Source of the DNA: Sulfuricella sp.
Lineage (GTDB): Bacteria; Pseudomonadota; Gammaproteobacteria; Burkholderiales; Sulfuricellaceae
Reading direction: 5' to 3'
Length of the DNA stretch: 64,000 bases
Assembly: GCA_041651995.1 (NCBI GenBank)
Contig: JBAZID010000001.1
Location: 496,001 to 560,000 of the forward strand
Position numbers and translations under genes: made by a program. The first letter of the stretch is position 1, and every line of letters begins with the position of its first letter. Shown piece by piece: positions 17,341 through 24,913 of the stretch. Under the pieces are notes generated by a model. It saw only the letters and a program-made list of their open reading frames with translations. It made no database searches and was not told the DNA's origin.

Positions 17341-18112
17341 AGGAAGCGGCGCAAGCGCTCCGAAAAGGCTCCTCGTCCATTTCGTGATGCTTACGATAGG
17401 AATTCTGCTGGTATCTTTCTCTATCTGGCTGGTCTATCTAACTTATTTCAAGGGCGCACAACGCGACGAGGAGACGCTGGCGAAAAAGGCAGTCCCGCGA
17501 CAAGAGATGCTTTACGAGTCTTTTCACGGCATCGACGAGTCCGTGCTTGCCGGAAGCAAGTCGAAATCGTGGTGCCTGAAGTGCCATGAAGATTTGTCAC
17601 ACTCGAAATCCAAGGAAGCAAGGGGAATGCTCAACGCCCACTCGTTCTTCCTGGCCTGCGAGGTTTGCCACATCGCCCCCAAGGAAGGCGAGAAGTTCGA
17701 ATACAAATGGCTGCAGCGTGGCTCCAATACACCCCTGACCGCTTTGAAAGGCCAACCGGGTGATTATGGAGGGACAATCATTCCATTCAAGACCGAAAAT
17801 GGTGTTTCCAGACGCCTGGATGAAAACCCGGAAGCACTACAATTCCTGGATGAATCTGCGGCCAAGGATAGCGACGGAGACTACGAAAAGCGCAAGATGC
17901 GCCTTAACACGGACATTCATAAGGAGTTTTCGCCGAAGCCCATATTTTGTGATGAATGCCATAGAGAAAATGGTCCGCTGGATTTCGTGCAACTCATGTA
18001 TTCGCCACAAAGGGCACAGCTCCTGACATTTGGCGAAGGCGCGAATATCATCAAGCAGTACAAGGACTTTTATCTGCCTTCGCTCATGCGCAATACCCGG
18101 AGTGAGCGCTAA
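17333..18112 (+). CDS. Membrane-anchored triheme cytochrome c (module C)
   Basis: 259 residues from the ATG at 17333, preceded by AAGGAGGGCGCA and overlapping the cytochrome b stop. One membrane helix (about residues 15-37) and three CXXCH motifs: CLKCH, CEVCH and CDECH. MLNAHSFFLACEVCH and the C-terminal YKDFYLPSL correspond to the module A and B proteins. It is the shortest of the three and the last gene of the rightward operon. Confidence 0.9.
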   Translation: MHKGSGASAPKRLLVHFVMLTIGILLVSFSIWLVYLTYFKGAQRDEETLAKKAVPRQEMLYESFHGIDESVLAGSKSKSWCLKCHEDLSHSKSKEARGMLNAHSFFLACEVCHIAPKEGEKFEYKWLQRGSNTPLTALKGQPGDYGGTIIPFKTENGVSRRLDENPEALQFLDESAAKDSDGDYEKRKMRLNTDIHKEFSPKPIFCDECHRENGPLDFVQLMYSPQRAQLLTFGEGANIIKQYKDFYLPSLMRNTRSER

Positions 18113-18154
18113 AGCCATGGTAGTGCAGACTTAACCCAGACAATCCATTTGGGC

Positions 18155-18257
18155 GTAGGTCGGGCTTTCTCGCCGGAACGAGATGCGAAGCATCCATTCC
18201 CGGCGGGGATGCCCTTAACGGGTACTGCCCGACATGTCGGGTTAAAACCCGACCTAC
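18155..18257. repeat. Palindromic GTAGGTCGGG-type repeat
   Basis: Opens with GTAGGTCGGGCTTTCTCGCC like the copy at 1743 and closes with AAAACCCGACCTAC. Confidence 0.8.
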
Positions 18258-18293
18258 AACCCGGGTTTAAGGAAGTGCTGTATTCCGTTGCCC

Positions 18294-18379
18294 TGTCATT
18301 GCGAGCGTAGCGAAGCAATCTCATTTCTTGAACATCAACAAGCTGCAGATTGCTTTGTCGCTTCTCCTCGCAATGATGA
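18294..18379. repeat. Inverted repeat, TCATTGCGAGCG family
   Basis: TCATTGCGAGCGTAGCGAAG pairs imperfectly with CTTCTCCTCGCAATGA. A better-preserved copy of the same family is at 51023-51104. Confidence 0.8.
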
Positions 18380-18568
18380 AAAACAAAGCAGAAGCAGCAC
18401 GGGAGAAGCGTTGCGACGAAGCAAGCCACAGGCAGTGGGCGTACTGGGTTAAGCCGAGAGCAACTCGAATCAGAATCACCCGCTTAACTCTTCCAGGGGA
18501 AGTGAATTATGCAGCCCAGAGCGGGGCTTCATGGTGAGGCATCCTGAGATCGGGCCGGCAATATCCCA

Positions 18569-19621
18569 TCACTTGTTGTGACAGTTGTTACAAATTGGCA
18601 CCTTCGCTGTTAAGCGCAAGCGCTTGAACCCATCGGCACCCTTATCGGCACGTGCATGCCGCTGCACCCCGCGCTCGTGCGGGTTATGGCAGGTAGCACA
18701 AAAAACTTGCCCGGTCGAAGGGTCCAGCGGAAGAACAACATCCTGCTTTACCTCGGATTCCTTGAGGCGTTTCAGTATTGCTTCAGGCGGCTTGACCAGA
18801 TGATTCGGCCCTTCCCGGTTCGAGTTTGTCGCGAATGTTGCCCACCCTCCGCCCGGATGGGGCCGCCAAGGGTGGCAGCCGGTACATAATTTTGTCAGGT
18901 CGTCCGTCACGTTGAAGCTTACGTCATCAATGCTTTTGGCCGCCCGCCGGTTTGGCGTCACGCTGTGGCATACCAGGCAGCGCTGGGTATTCAATTCTCC
19001 CTTGTCGCTGATCTGGTCATGTGGGTTGAGGCGCTCATAGTGCGTCGGGTTGTGGCAGTTAAAGCAAAGATCCGTACGAGCCGTGTATGGCCCGCCACGA
19101 AAGAATCTTGGGTTGAGCCCTTTTTCCTCAAAGCGCTCCTTTTTGCACTGCATCGGCAGATCATGGCATGCGATGCAAGTCAGCACACCACCGCCACGCT
19201 TTACCGCCTGGCGGAAGTGGTCCGGCATCCGGTCGCGTTTCTCGGCGGTAGGCTCCATGCCCACCGCATGGATGTAGTTGTGCACGGAAACCGTGTCATG
19301 GCAATTATTGCACAGGGCGTTGATGTCCTTAGTGCGCAGCTTTGCGTCATTACCAAGGGGGGTGTCACGATGGCAGGACTGACATCCCTTGCCATCATCG
19401 CGCCAGTGAGGATCGGGGATCTGTTCCGCATTAATTATTCCCTTGCGCAACAGTTGCGGAATTTCGTCAGCCCGGTCAAACAGCGCTTTTTCATCCCATA
19501 TTGTTTTTGGTTTCGTGCTTTCCTGAGGCGCGGCGCTCAAAGGAAATGCCATAAGCATCAACAACAAACAAACCCACCACCGGAGATCACCGAAACTGCG
19601 CCCCAGACCCCCTAGCGCCAT
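18569..19621 (-). CDS. Exported octaheme cytochrome c of porin operon
   Basis: 350 residues from the ATG at 19621, which overlaps the stop of the PQQ-propeller gene within ATGGCGCTAG, indicating translational coupling. A signal peptide (WWVCLLLMLMAFPLSA) is followed by eight CXXCH motifs: CQSCH, CNNCH, CIACH, CFNCH, CLVCH, CTGCH, CATCH and CNNCH. It has no C-terminal anchor and is unlike the module octahemes, so it is a separate family. Being the last gene of an operon with an outer-membrane barrel, it is a candidate for the periplasmic or in-barrel cytochrome of a porin-cytochrome conduit. The frame continues upstream to 19837, but that part only duplicates coding sequence of the neighbour. 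Confidence 0.9.
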   Translation of the reverse strand: MALGGLGRSFGDLRWWVCLLLMLMAFPLSAAPQESTKPKTIWDEKALFDRADEIPQLLRKGIINAEQIPDPHWRDDGKGCQSCHRDTPLGNDAKLRTKDINALCNNCHDTVSVHNYIHAVGMEPTAEKRDRMPDHFRQAVKRGGGVLTCIACHDLPMQCKKERFEEKGLNPRFFRGGPYTARTDLCFNCHNPTHYERLNPHDQISDKGELNTQRCLVCHSVTPNRRAAKSIDDVSFNVTDDLTKLCTGCHPWRPHPGGGWATFATNSNREGPNHLVKPPEAILKRLKESEVKQDVVLPLDPSTGQVFCATCHNPHERGVQRHARADKGADGFKRLRLTAKVPICNNCHNK

Positions 19622-20730
19622 GCGCTCACCACACCCTCCTGAGTCGTAACCAGCACGCCACCGTCGTTGATCGCCGGGCCTCCAAAAGCGCCACCTTTCA
19701 ATTTCCGTTCCCATGCCACCCGCCGCCGCTCCAGATCCACTGCGACCAGAATACCATCTATGGTAGCCACGACACCGATGTGGTTGCGTCCAATACTGGG
19801 CGAATGCCGAACTTCCCCGCCCAGTGGCATCTGCCACACGATCTGGCCATCATCCTTATTCAGGCCGTAAAGAATCCCGCTACGACTGCACACATACAAC
19901 ATGTTGCCTGCCAGCGCCGGTGTCCCTTGCGGCCAATCATCCAGCTCCGTGCGCCATAGAACTTTCCCATCTTCAGCCTGAAGCGCATAAACATGACGAT
20001 CATATGAACCCTGGTACACCTTACCCTCAACCAATGCCGGAGCGCCATAAAGTGATGAGCCCAGATCTGCCTGCCAAACAAGTTTTCCGGTATCACCAAG
20101 GATGGCATGCAACACCCCGTTTTTGGAACCAACATACACCCTCGCGCCATCAGCCGCTGGAGAAGCGTAGATACCACCATACTTATAATCCATTGCGCGG
20201 TAGCGCCAGAGTTCCTTGCCGGTTTTCACATCCAGCGCATAGAGAAACTGGTCCACGCTAGCCAGATATAATTTGGCGTCACGCACAACCGGTGCGGCAA
20301 CGACCCCGCCACCTACATTTTTGACCTGCCAGCGCTGTTTGCCATCGAAGGCGGATAATGCCGTTACCTCACCATTCCTGGCGGCAACGATGACCATGCC
20401 GTCAGCAAGCACCGGCTCGGACAAAAGCGGCCCGCCCGCTTCAAAACGCCATAAAACATGTCCATTTCTAGCATCCAGCGCACTCAGCCGGCGGTCACTG
20501 CTGGCGACAAATACCATGCGGGCATCGGAAACCGGCCCGGCAGAAACCTTACCTCCCGTCGCAAGCTCCCACTGCTGTACCGCTTCTCTGGCAGGCAACG
20601 CATCCGAACTTTGGTGGGCATGCTGCGGACCACCACCAAGCATCGGCCAGTTGGCCGCCAGCGCAGATGACTGGCACGCAAGGAAGGATAAAGCGAGGGC
20701 TACGCGAAACAAATCACAAACGAAAGCCAT
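19612..20730 (-). CDS. Exported PQQ-type beta-propeller (BamB-like) protein
   Basis: 372 residues with a signal peptide (FRVALALSFLACQSSALA) and seven to eight repeats of the quinoprotein/BamB kind, for example ALDARNGHVLWRFEAGG, ALDVKTGKELWRYRA and ALQAEDGKVLWRTELDD. No PQQ-dehydrogenase catalytic residues are evident, so a scaffold role is more likely. The start overlaps the end of the porin gene by 17 bases and the end overlaps the octaheme start. Such propellers may aid barrel assembly or hold cytochromes in place; that is inference from context. Confidence 0.87.
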   Translation of the reverse strand: MAFVCDLFRVALALSFLACQSSALAANWPMLGGGPQHAHQSSDALPAREAVQQWELATGGKVSAGPVSDARMVFVASSDRRLSALDARNGHVLWRFEAGGPLLSEPVLADGMVIVAARNGEVTALSAFDGKQRWQVKNVGGGVVAAPVVRDAKLYLASVDQFLYALDVKTGKELWRYRAMDYKYGGIYASPAADGARVYVGSKNGVLHAILGDTGKLVWQADLGSSLYGAPALVEGKVYQGSYDRHVYALQAEDGKVLWRTELDDWPQGTPALAGNMLYVCSRSGILYGLNKDDGQIVWQMPLGGEVRHSPSIGRNHIGVVATIDGILVAVDLERRRVAWERKLKGGAFGGPAINDGGVLVTTQEGVVSAWR

Positions 20731-22549
20731 AATCCCGCTTCAGCATCAAGTTGATCGAATGTTCCTTGAACGGAGCAAACTCCTGTTGGGCATCCCGATA
20801 GCGGTAGCGCGCGGTCGCCTGCCATTTTCCGATACGGTAATTCAGGTCCGATTCGAGTGTTACCTTCCGGCCCGCAATATATGCCGACCCTTCGATCTGT
20901 TCCGCACGCGCAAGGGCTGTCCAGTTCAGTGCGCTGCGCAATCGCATGACGGCGCGCGCCTGCATATAGCGGGTATCCAGGGCAACGCCCTGGCTATCCC
21001 CGCGTGTGGCGCCGGCGGATAACATCAGGCTCCCTGAGTCCTGAAAGCGATGCGACCAGCCGAAATCCATGCGCGTGCTTTGTGAATTCATACCGTAGTA
21101 ATAATAATCTGACGTGGCGGGATCATTCGTCCAGATCATATACTCCTGTTGATAGCGGCGAAATTCAACAATCCCCTGCAGCATGTCGCTTTGCGTCAGC
21201 ATGCTGGTTACGCTGTAACGGATGTTGGATTCGCTACCGCTGGGCTCACCCATCGTCTGGCTCAAGCGCAGCTGCAGCGAATCGGAAAACAGTGGCGAGT
21301 TCATCCGGGTGTAGCCCAGATTGACGGTGTGAATGGTATTCTCTTGCGCTGGCATGCCATAGGTTGACGTGGTCTCTGATCGCATCAGTCCCAGGGTGTA
21401 ACCGCCATTCACCAGGTAGTTCCCGAAATAAGTATCGGTGTACATTGCCGCCACGTTGCCAGTCAGCGAGGTCGTTTCCTGTTGCTGCCCAGGATCACCC
21501 AAGCTCGTTGCGGACGTCTCTGACCTGGAACCGCTCATGCCCAACATTCCGGTGACCTGCCACTGCGCGTTAAAGCGGTAATTCGCACCGCCTGAAATAT
21601 TGTGGGAAGTGTTTTGCGAATTTCCGGTGTTATTCATCCCCAGGCCCAGCCCGTAGAAATGGCGGAAGTTATCTGTTTGCTGCACGGTGTACATACTGTT
21701 GAAGCCGAGAAACCTTGACTCCATGGCATTGCTGCCCAAACCTGTCCCGCCCCACTCGTCGCTACGATCATAATAGGTCAGATTGGCCGTCAGGTTTGCC
21801 TTGTCGCCAAAGAGAGAGCGGTCATTGAGGTAAAGATAATTCTGGCGCTGGTTGCCGCCATACACCTGCTCCTCCCAGGCGGTATACCGGTAGCCGTAGG
21901 ACAGGTCAGACTCCCCCCATTGCTTGGGGCGCAACTTCTGGCTCGAATCCATACCCAGAGAAAGTTGCTGTTCCGAGCGTGGCACCAGAGAACTGGACGA
22001 TTCAGAACTGGTCCGGTCCAGGTAAAAATTACTTCGTCCCAGCCATTTATTTTGCAGGCCCCAGCGTGCGCCGAGATTGTTTGTGGTCAGCTCGTAGGAA
22101 GGGCTCCAGAAGTCCGAAACGGTACTCTGGCTGCGATTGGCATAAAGCGTCAGGGGGTAGGGCTTGTTGGCAAACCAGGTCGTATTGAGGCGGTAGCCGA
22201 GCATGTTGTAACTGGTATCTCCCCCAGTATCATTCTCGTTGGTCTGCACACTTTCTCTTTGCAGGGTTACCCCCGCATCGAATGTCGCAAAGCGTGGATC
22301 CCAGATAAATCCGCGCCCATTCAGGTCGAACCGCGTGCGAAACCTGGTTCGGTCACGCGTTCCATAGTCCGATTCATACTGGTAGTCTTCCGCCTCCACG
22401 CCCACCGAGCCGTAGAAGGTCAGCCGACCCGCCCCGCCTTGCGATTCCGAATTTCTCAGTGCCAGGGCCGGCCCGGGAAACAGGAGCAGAAGTGCGACAA
22501 ACGCACCCCCGACCCTCCCGGAGCCGTATCGACCACCTTCCTTAGCCAC
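20714..22549 (-). CDS. Outer-membrane beta-barrel porin of porin-cytochrome operon
   Basis: 611 residues starting at a GTG (22549), signal peptide to about residue 30. The rest is an alternating-hydrophobic, Tyr/Thr/Ser/Asn-rich sequence typical of a 20- to 28-strand barrel, with many strand pairs and polar turns and an aromatic C-terminal strand (KRDYGFRL). No CXXCH is present. Size and genomic position beside multiheme cytochromes resemble the MtrB/PioB type of conduit barrels, although no CXXC signature of MtrB is seen in the N-terminus. Nine bases separate it from the tetraheme gene. It is expected to let cytochromes contact across the outer membrane. Confidence 0.85.
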   Translation of the reverse strand: MAKEGGRYGSGRVGGAFVALLLLFPGPALALRNSESQGGAGRLTFYGSVGVEAEDYQYESDYGTRDRTRFRTRFDLNGRGFIWDPRFATFDAGVTLQRESVQTNENDTGGDTSYNMLGYRLNTTWFANKPYPLTLYANRSQSTVSDFWSPSYELTTNNLGARWGLQNKWLGRSNFYLDRTSSESSSSLVPRSEQQLSLGMDSSQKLRPKQWGESDLSYGYRYTAWEEQVYGGNQRQNYLYLNDRSLFGDKANLTANLTYYDRSDEWGGTGLGSNAMESRFLGFNSMYTVQQTDNFRHFYGLGLGMNNTGNSQNTSHNISGGANYRFNAQWQVTGMLGMSGSRSETSATSLGDPGQQQETTSLTGNVAAMYTDTYFGNYLVNGGYTLGLMRSETTSTYGMPAQENTIHTVNLGYTRMNSPLFSDSLQLRLSQTMGEPSGSESNIRYSVTSMLTQSDMLQGIVEFRRYQQEYMIWTNDPATSDYYYYGMNSQSTRMDFGWSHRFQDSGSLMLSAGATRGDSQGVALDTRYMQARAVMRLRSALNWTALARAEQIEGSAYIAGRKVTLESDLNYRIGKWQATARYRYRDAQQEFAPFKEHSINLMLKRDYGFRL

Positions 22550-22558
22550 ACCCAGGCG

Positions 22559-23263
22559 TTACTTGCTATGGCAGGAGAAGCACAACTGACTGCCTGTCAT
22601 CGCGGTGCGCAGGAATGCACCTTGAGCACTGGTATGTGGATCATGGCAGGAAGCGCACTGGACTTTGCCACTGTAGAGCTTGACGCCGTTTGACAAACCG
22701 CTACCCGTTGCATCCACAGGATTGACCAGTGAGCCATCGTTCGTGGCAAGCGTTGTGTTGTAAGTAAAGTTGACCGGGTGATCGTTGGTCAGGTCCGTAC
22801 CCAGATTGCTGTTTCCAGTTGGCAGATTCCCGCCAGTTGTCCCCACCATGGTGGTGGTCGGGTTCAGGTTGGAGGGATTGTTGAAGGAATTGATTGCCAC
22901 GGTACCGTCATGGCAGGACAGGCACAGGTTGCTGACCGCGGCCGTCGAGGCCGTCACTCCACCCACATCTGCGGTATCAGTAGCCTGATAGGTCGGGCTG
23001 GTGTAAACACCATACGAAGCAGTCGTTGAAAGCGTGTGGTTCCACAGCGGAATATTGTTGTTCTTGATCGCATCGTGCGGGGTGTGACAGAAAATGCAGA
23101 TCTCTGTCTGGTCAGACGAATAAATTGTCGCACCAACCGGTTTTGATGTGGAGAGGTTATGCTTGGTTAGCGCTATGCCTGCCATCGCCCCTCCGGAGAA
23201 AACGCCTGTCAGGGCAAGAACCAGCCCCGCTATCCAGGCCCGCTTTACTGAAGTTTGTTTCAT
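22559..23263 (-). CDS. Exported tetraheme cytochrome c
   Basis: 234 residues from the ATG at 23263, chosen because GGAGGAG lies 9 nt upstream and the signal peptide (WIAGLVLALTGVFSGGAMA) starts there. Four motifs: CIFCHTPH, CLSCHDGTVA, CASCHDPH and CFSCHSK at the C-terminus. The sequence is collinear with the first third of the decaheme protein at 1-1663 (KHNLS, PLWNHTLS, NDHPVNF), so the two are paralogues of different length. It precedes the porin gene and probably works with it. Confidence 0.92.
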   Translation of the reverse strand: MKQTSVKRAWIAGLVLALTGVFSGGAMAGIALTKHNLSTSKPVGATIYSSDQTEICIFCHTPHDAIKNNNIPLWNHTLSTTASYGVYTSPTYQATDTADVGGVTASTAAVSNLCLSCHDGTVAINSFNNPSNLNPTTTMVGTTGGNLPTGNSNLGTDLTNDHPVNFTYNTTLATNDGSLVNPVDATGSGLSNGVKLYSGKVQCASCHDPHTSAQGAFLRTAMTGSQLCFSCHSK

Positions 23264-23396
23264 GATATTACTCCTCCAAATTAATCTTGATTTTTTGGCA
23301 ACAGCCAGTATTGAAAACTTCATACCGCCTGCAACCCTTCCGGGGTTTTTACCCGGCTTTCATTAATTTTATGCTCTGGCGAAACCCTTTGCTGCT

Positions 23397-24458
23397 TTAT
23401 TTGTCAATAGCGGCTCCTTTCCCCTTTAGATACTGGAATACCTGTATGCGTGCATTTATCGAGTCAGCTACGTAAATTTTGTCTGTCCCATCCACAAATA
23501 TCCCCGCTGGCAACCAGAACATGCCCGGCTCACGGCCCATGGTGCCGACAAAGAGTAGAATTTTCCCTTCGCGGTTAAAAATCTGGAAGTTGTTGAATGC
23601 CGCATCCAGCACATAAACATTATCATCGGAGTCCAGCGCAATTCCTTTAGGGCGGCTGAAACTGCCATACGAATCGCCAAGCTGACCGAACGCACTAAGA
23701 AACTTCCCCTCGCCATCGAACACCTGAACCCGGAAATTGCCGGTATCGGACACCAGCAACCGGCCCTCCCGGTCCACTGCAAGATTGACCGGATAATTCA
23801 TCTGCCCCGGCTCCGAGCCCCGCTCGCCGAACACGGACAAAGGCTTGCCCTCCATGTCGTACACCAGCACCCGGTGCTTGGAGGTATCCGCGACATAAAA
23901 CCGGTTACGCGCCTCATCCAGGGCCAGGCCGGTCGGACGCCCGATGTCTTCCTTCTTGCCCAGAGCCATCAGCGTCTTGCCTTCCGGGCTTAGTATCAGC
24001 ACTTCCTTGCGCTCGGAATCCGTAACAAAAATGCGGCCCCGGCTGTCGAGACGGATCTCCAGCGGGTTATACATGGCGCCCTGCGCATCGGTCTGGAGCG
24101 CACGCAACTCTTTTTTCTCGAGATCGAACACCACAACAGCTCGCAGCTTGGTGTCGGTGACGTAGATCAACTTGCCATCGGCGGTAGCCGTTACCCCATA
24201 GGGCTTCTGAAGGACCAGTCCAGCCCGCTCTTCGCCCAGCAGCGCCGCTTTCAACTCATCCCTTACCGCCAGATCACTCTGCCCATAATACTCGGCAACA
24301 AAACGGACCCGCGGTTGCTCCGGTGGCATGGGCCATGTCAGGTCACTGTAATCCTTCTTCTTCGGCGCCTCTGTCGCGCAGCCAAAAAGCCCCGCCGAGG
24401 CAACACCCAGGCAGGCCAGCATCAAAACATGCTTCCACTCAGACCAACTAAATTTCAT
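23397..24458 (-). CDS. NHL-repeat beta-propeller lipoprotein
   Basis: 353 residues from the ATG at 24458 (AGGA upstream); a start 30 bases earlier would extend the signal sequence. The lipobox LFGC after MLACLGVASAG predicts a lipoprotein with the mature Cys at about residue 27. About six NHL blades follow, with blade signatures such as FYVADTSKHRVLVYD, LLVSDTGNFRVQVFD and IYVADSINARIQVF. WPMPPEQPRVRF matches the lead-in of the protein at 1880. It is the first gene of the leftward porin operon. Likely tethered to a membrane near the cytochrome complex. Confidence 0.88.
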   Translation of the reverse strand: MKFSWSEWKHVLMLACLGVASAGLFGCATEAPKKKDYSDLTWPMPPEQPRVRFVAEYYGQSDLAVRDELKAALLGEERAGLVLQKPYGVTATADGKLIYVTDTKLRAVVVFDLEKKELRALQTDAQGAMYNPLEIRLDSRGRIFVTDSERKEVLILSPEGKTLMALGKKEDIGRPTGLALDEARNRFYVADTSKHRVLVYDMEGKPLSVFGERGSEPGQMNYPVNLAVDREGRLLVSDTGNFRVQVFDGEGKFLSAFGQLGDSYGSFSRPKGIALDSDDNVYVLDAAFNNFQIFNREGKILLFVGTMGREPGMFWLPAGIFVDGTDKIYVADSINARIQVFQYLKGKGAAIDK

Positions 24459-24913
24459 TGTTTTCCTAAATCGCCGCAGCCATCTCATTACTTAATTTTA
24501 TGTTCGGATCATATTATCTGATGGCAGTCTATCATTGAGATCGCATTATCCGCAATATGCCCACAAAAATTTCATGGACATTCACCGCAACCTGCATCGG
24601 CAACAGACAATTTCTCCAGGGTAATTATGCCATGTTACCAGTGTGGCTTTGCAATAGCACAAAGGGACTAGTTCTTTCAGATGGCGCTGCGCCGGAGAAA
24701 ATGGATTCAGGTTGCTGGATGCAGATGTAATTTTATCCATAGCACCAAAACACCGCTGTAGGAGCGGCGCCCTCGCCGCGAATTGCAATCGCATTCGCGG
24801 CGAGGGCGCCGCTCCTCCTACATGCTACATGAATGCGCATTCGAATGGATAATCACGGGGGAAGGCTGGGATGGGAGTTAGCGTCCTTTGCGGTGCAACT
24901 GCTTTTTCCAGGA
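24459..24913. other. Intergenic region upstream of the porin operon
   Basis: 455 bases with no gene. It must include the promoter of the leftward porin operon and the 3' side of the penicillin-binding protein gene. It contains the hairpin at 24757-24822 and a perfect 12-bp palindrome GAATGCGCATTC at 24831-24842. Confidence 0.6.
24757..24822. repeat. Long GC-rich inverted repeat
   Basis: TGTAGGAGCGGCGCCCTCGC... pairs with its complement across a 9-nt loop over about 27 bp, with a single 3-base insertion in one arm. It resembles REP-type elements and could end transcription from either side. Confidence 0.8.

Larger units (their letters stand above)
18113..18568. other. Repeat-filled gap between convergent cytochrome operons
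   Basis: 456 bases between the converging module C and porin operons. It holds the two palindromic repeats listed at 18155 and 18294 and no credible gene; the hairpins may serve as a two-way transcription end. Confidence 0.6.

Noticed and set aside
19622..19837. N-terminal extension of the octaheme protein at 18569
   Set aside because: It would be translated from the coding sequence of the PQQ-propeller gene in another frame; the coupled ATG at 19621 with its signal peptide is better.
1..24458. Cytochrome locus as a mobile genomic island
   Set aside because: No integrase, transposase, tRNA target or attachment repeats were seen, and the palindromic repeats also occur between housekeeping genes.
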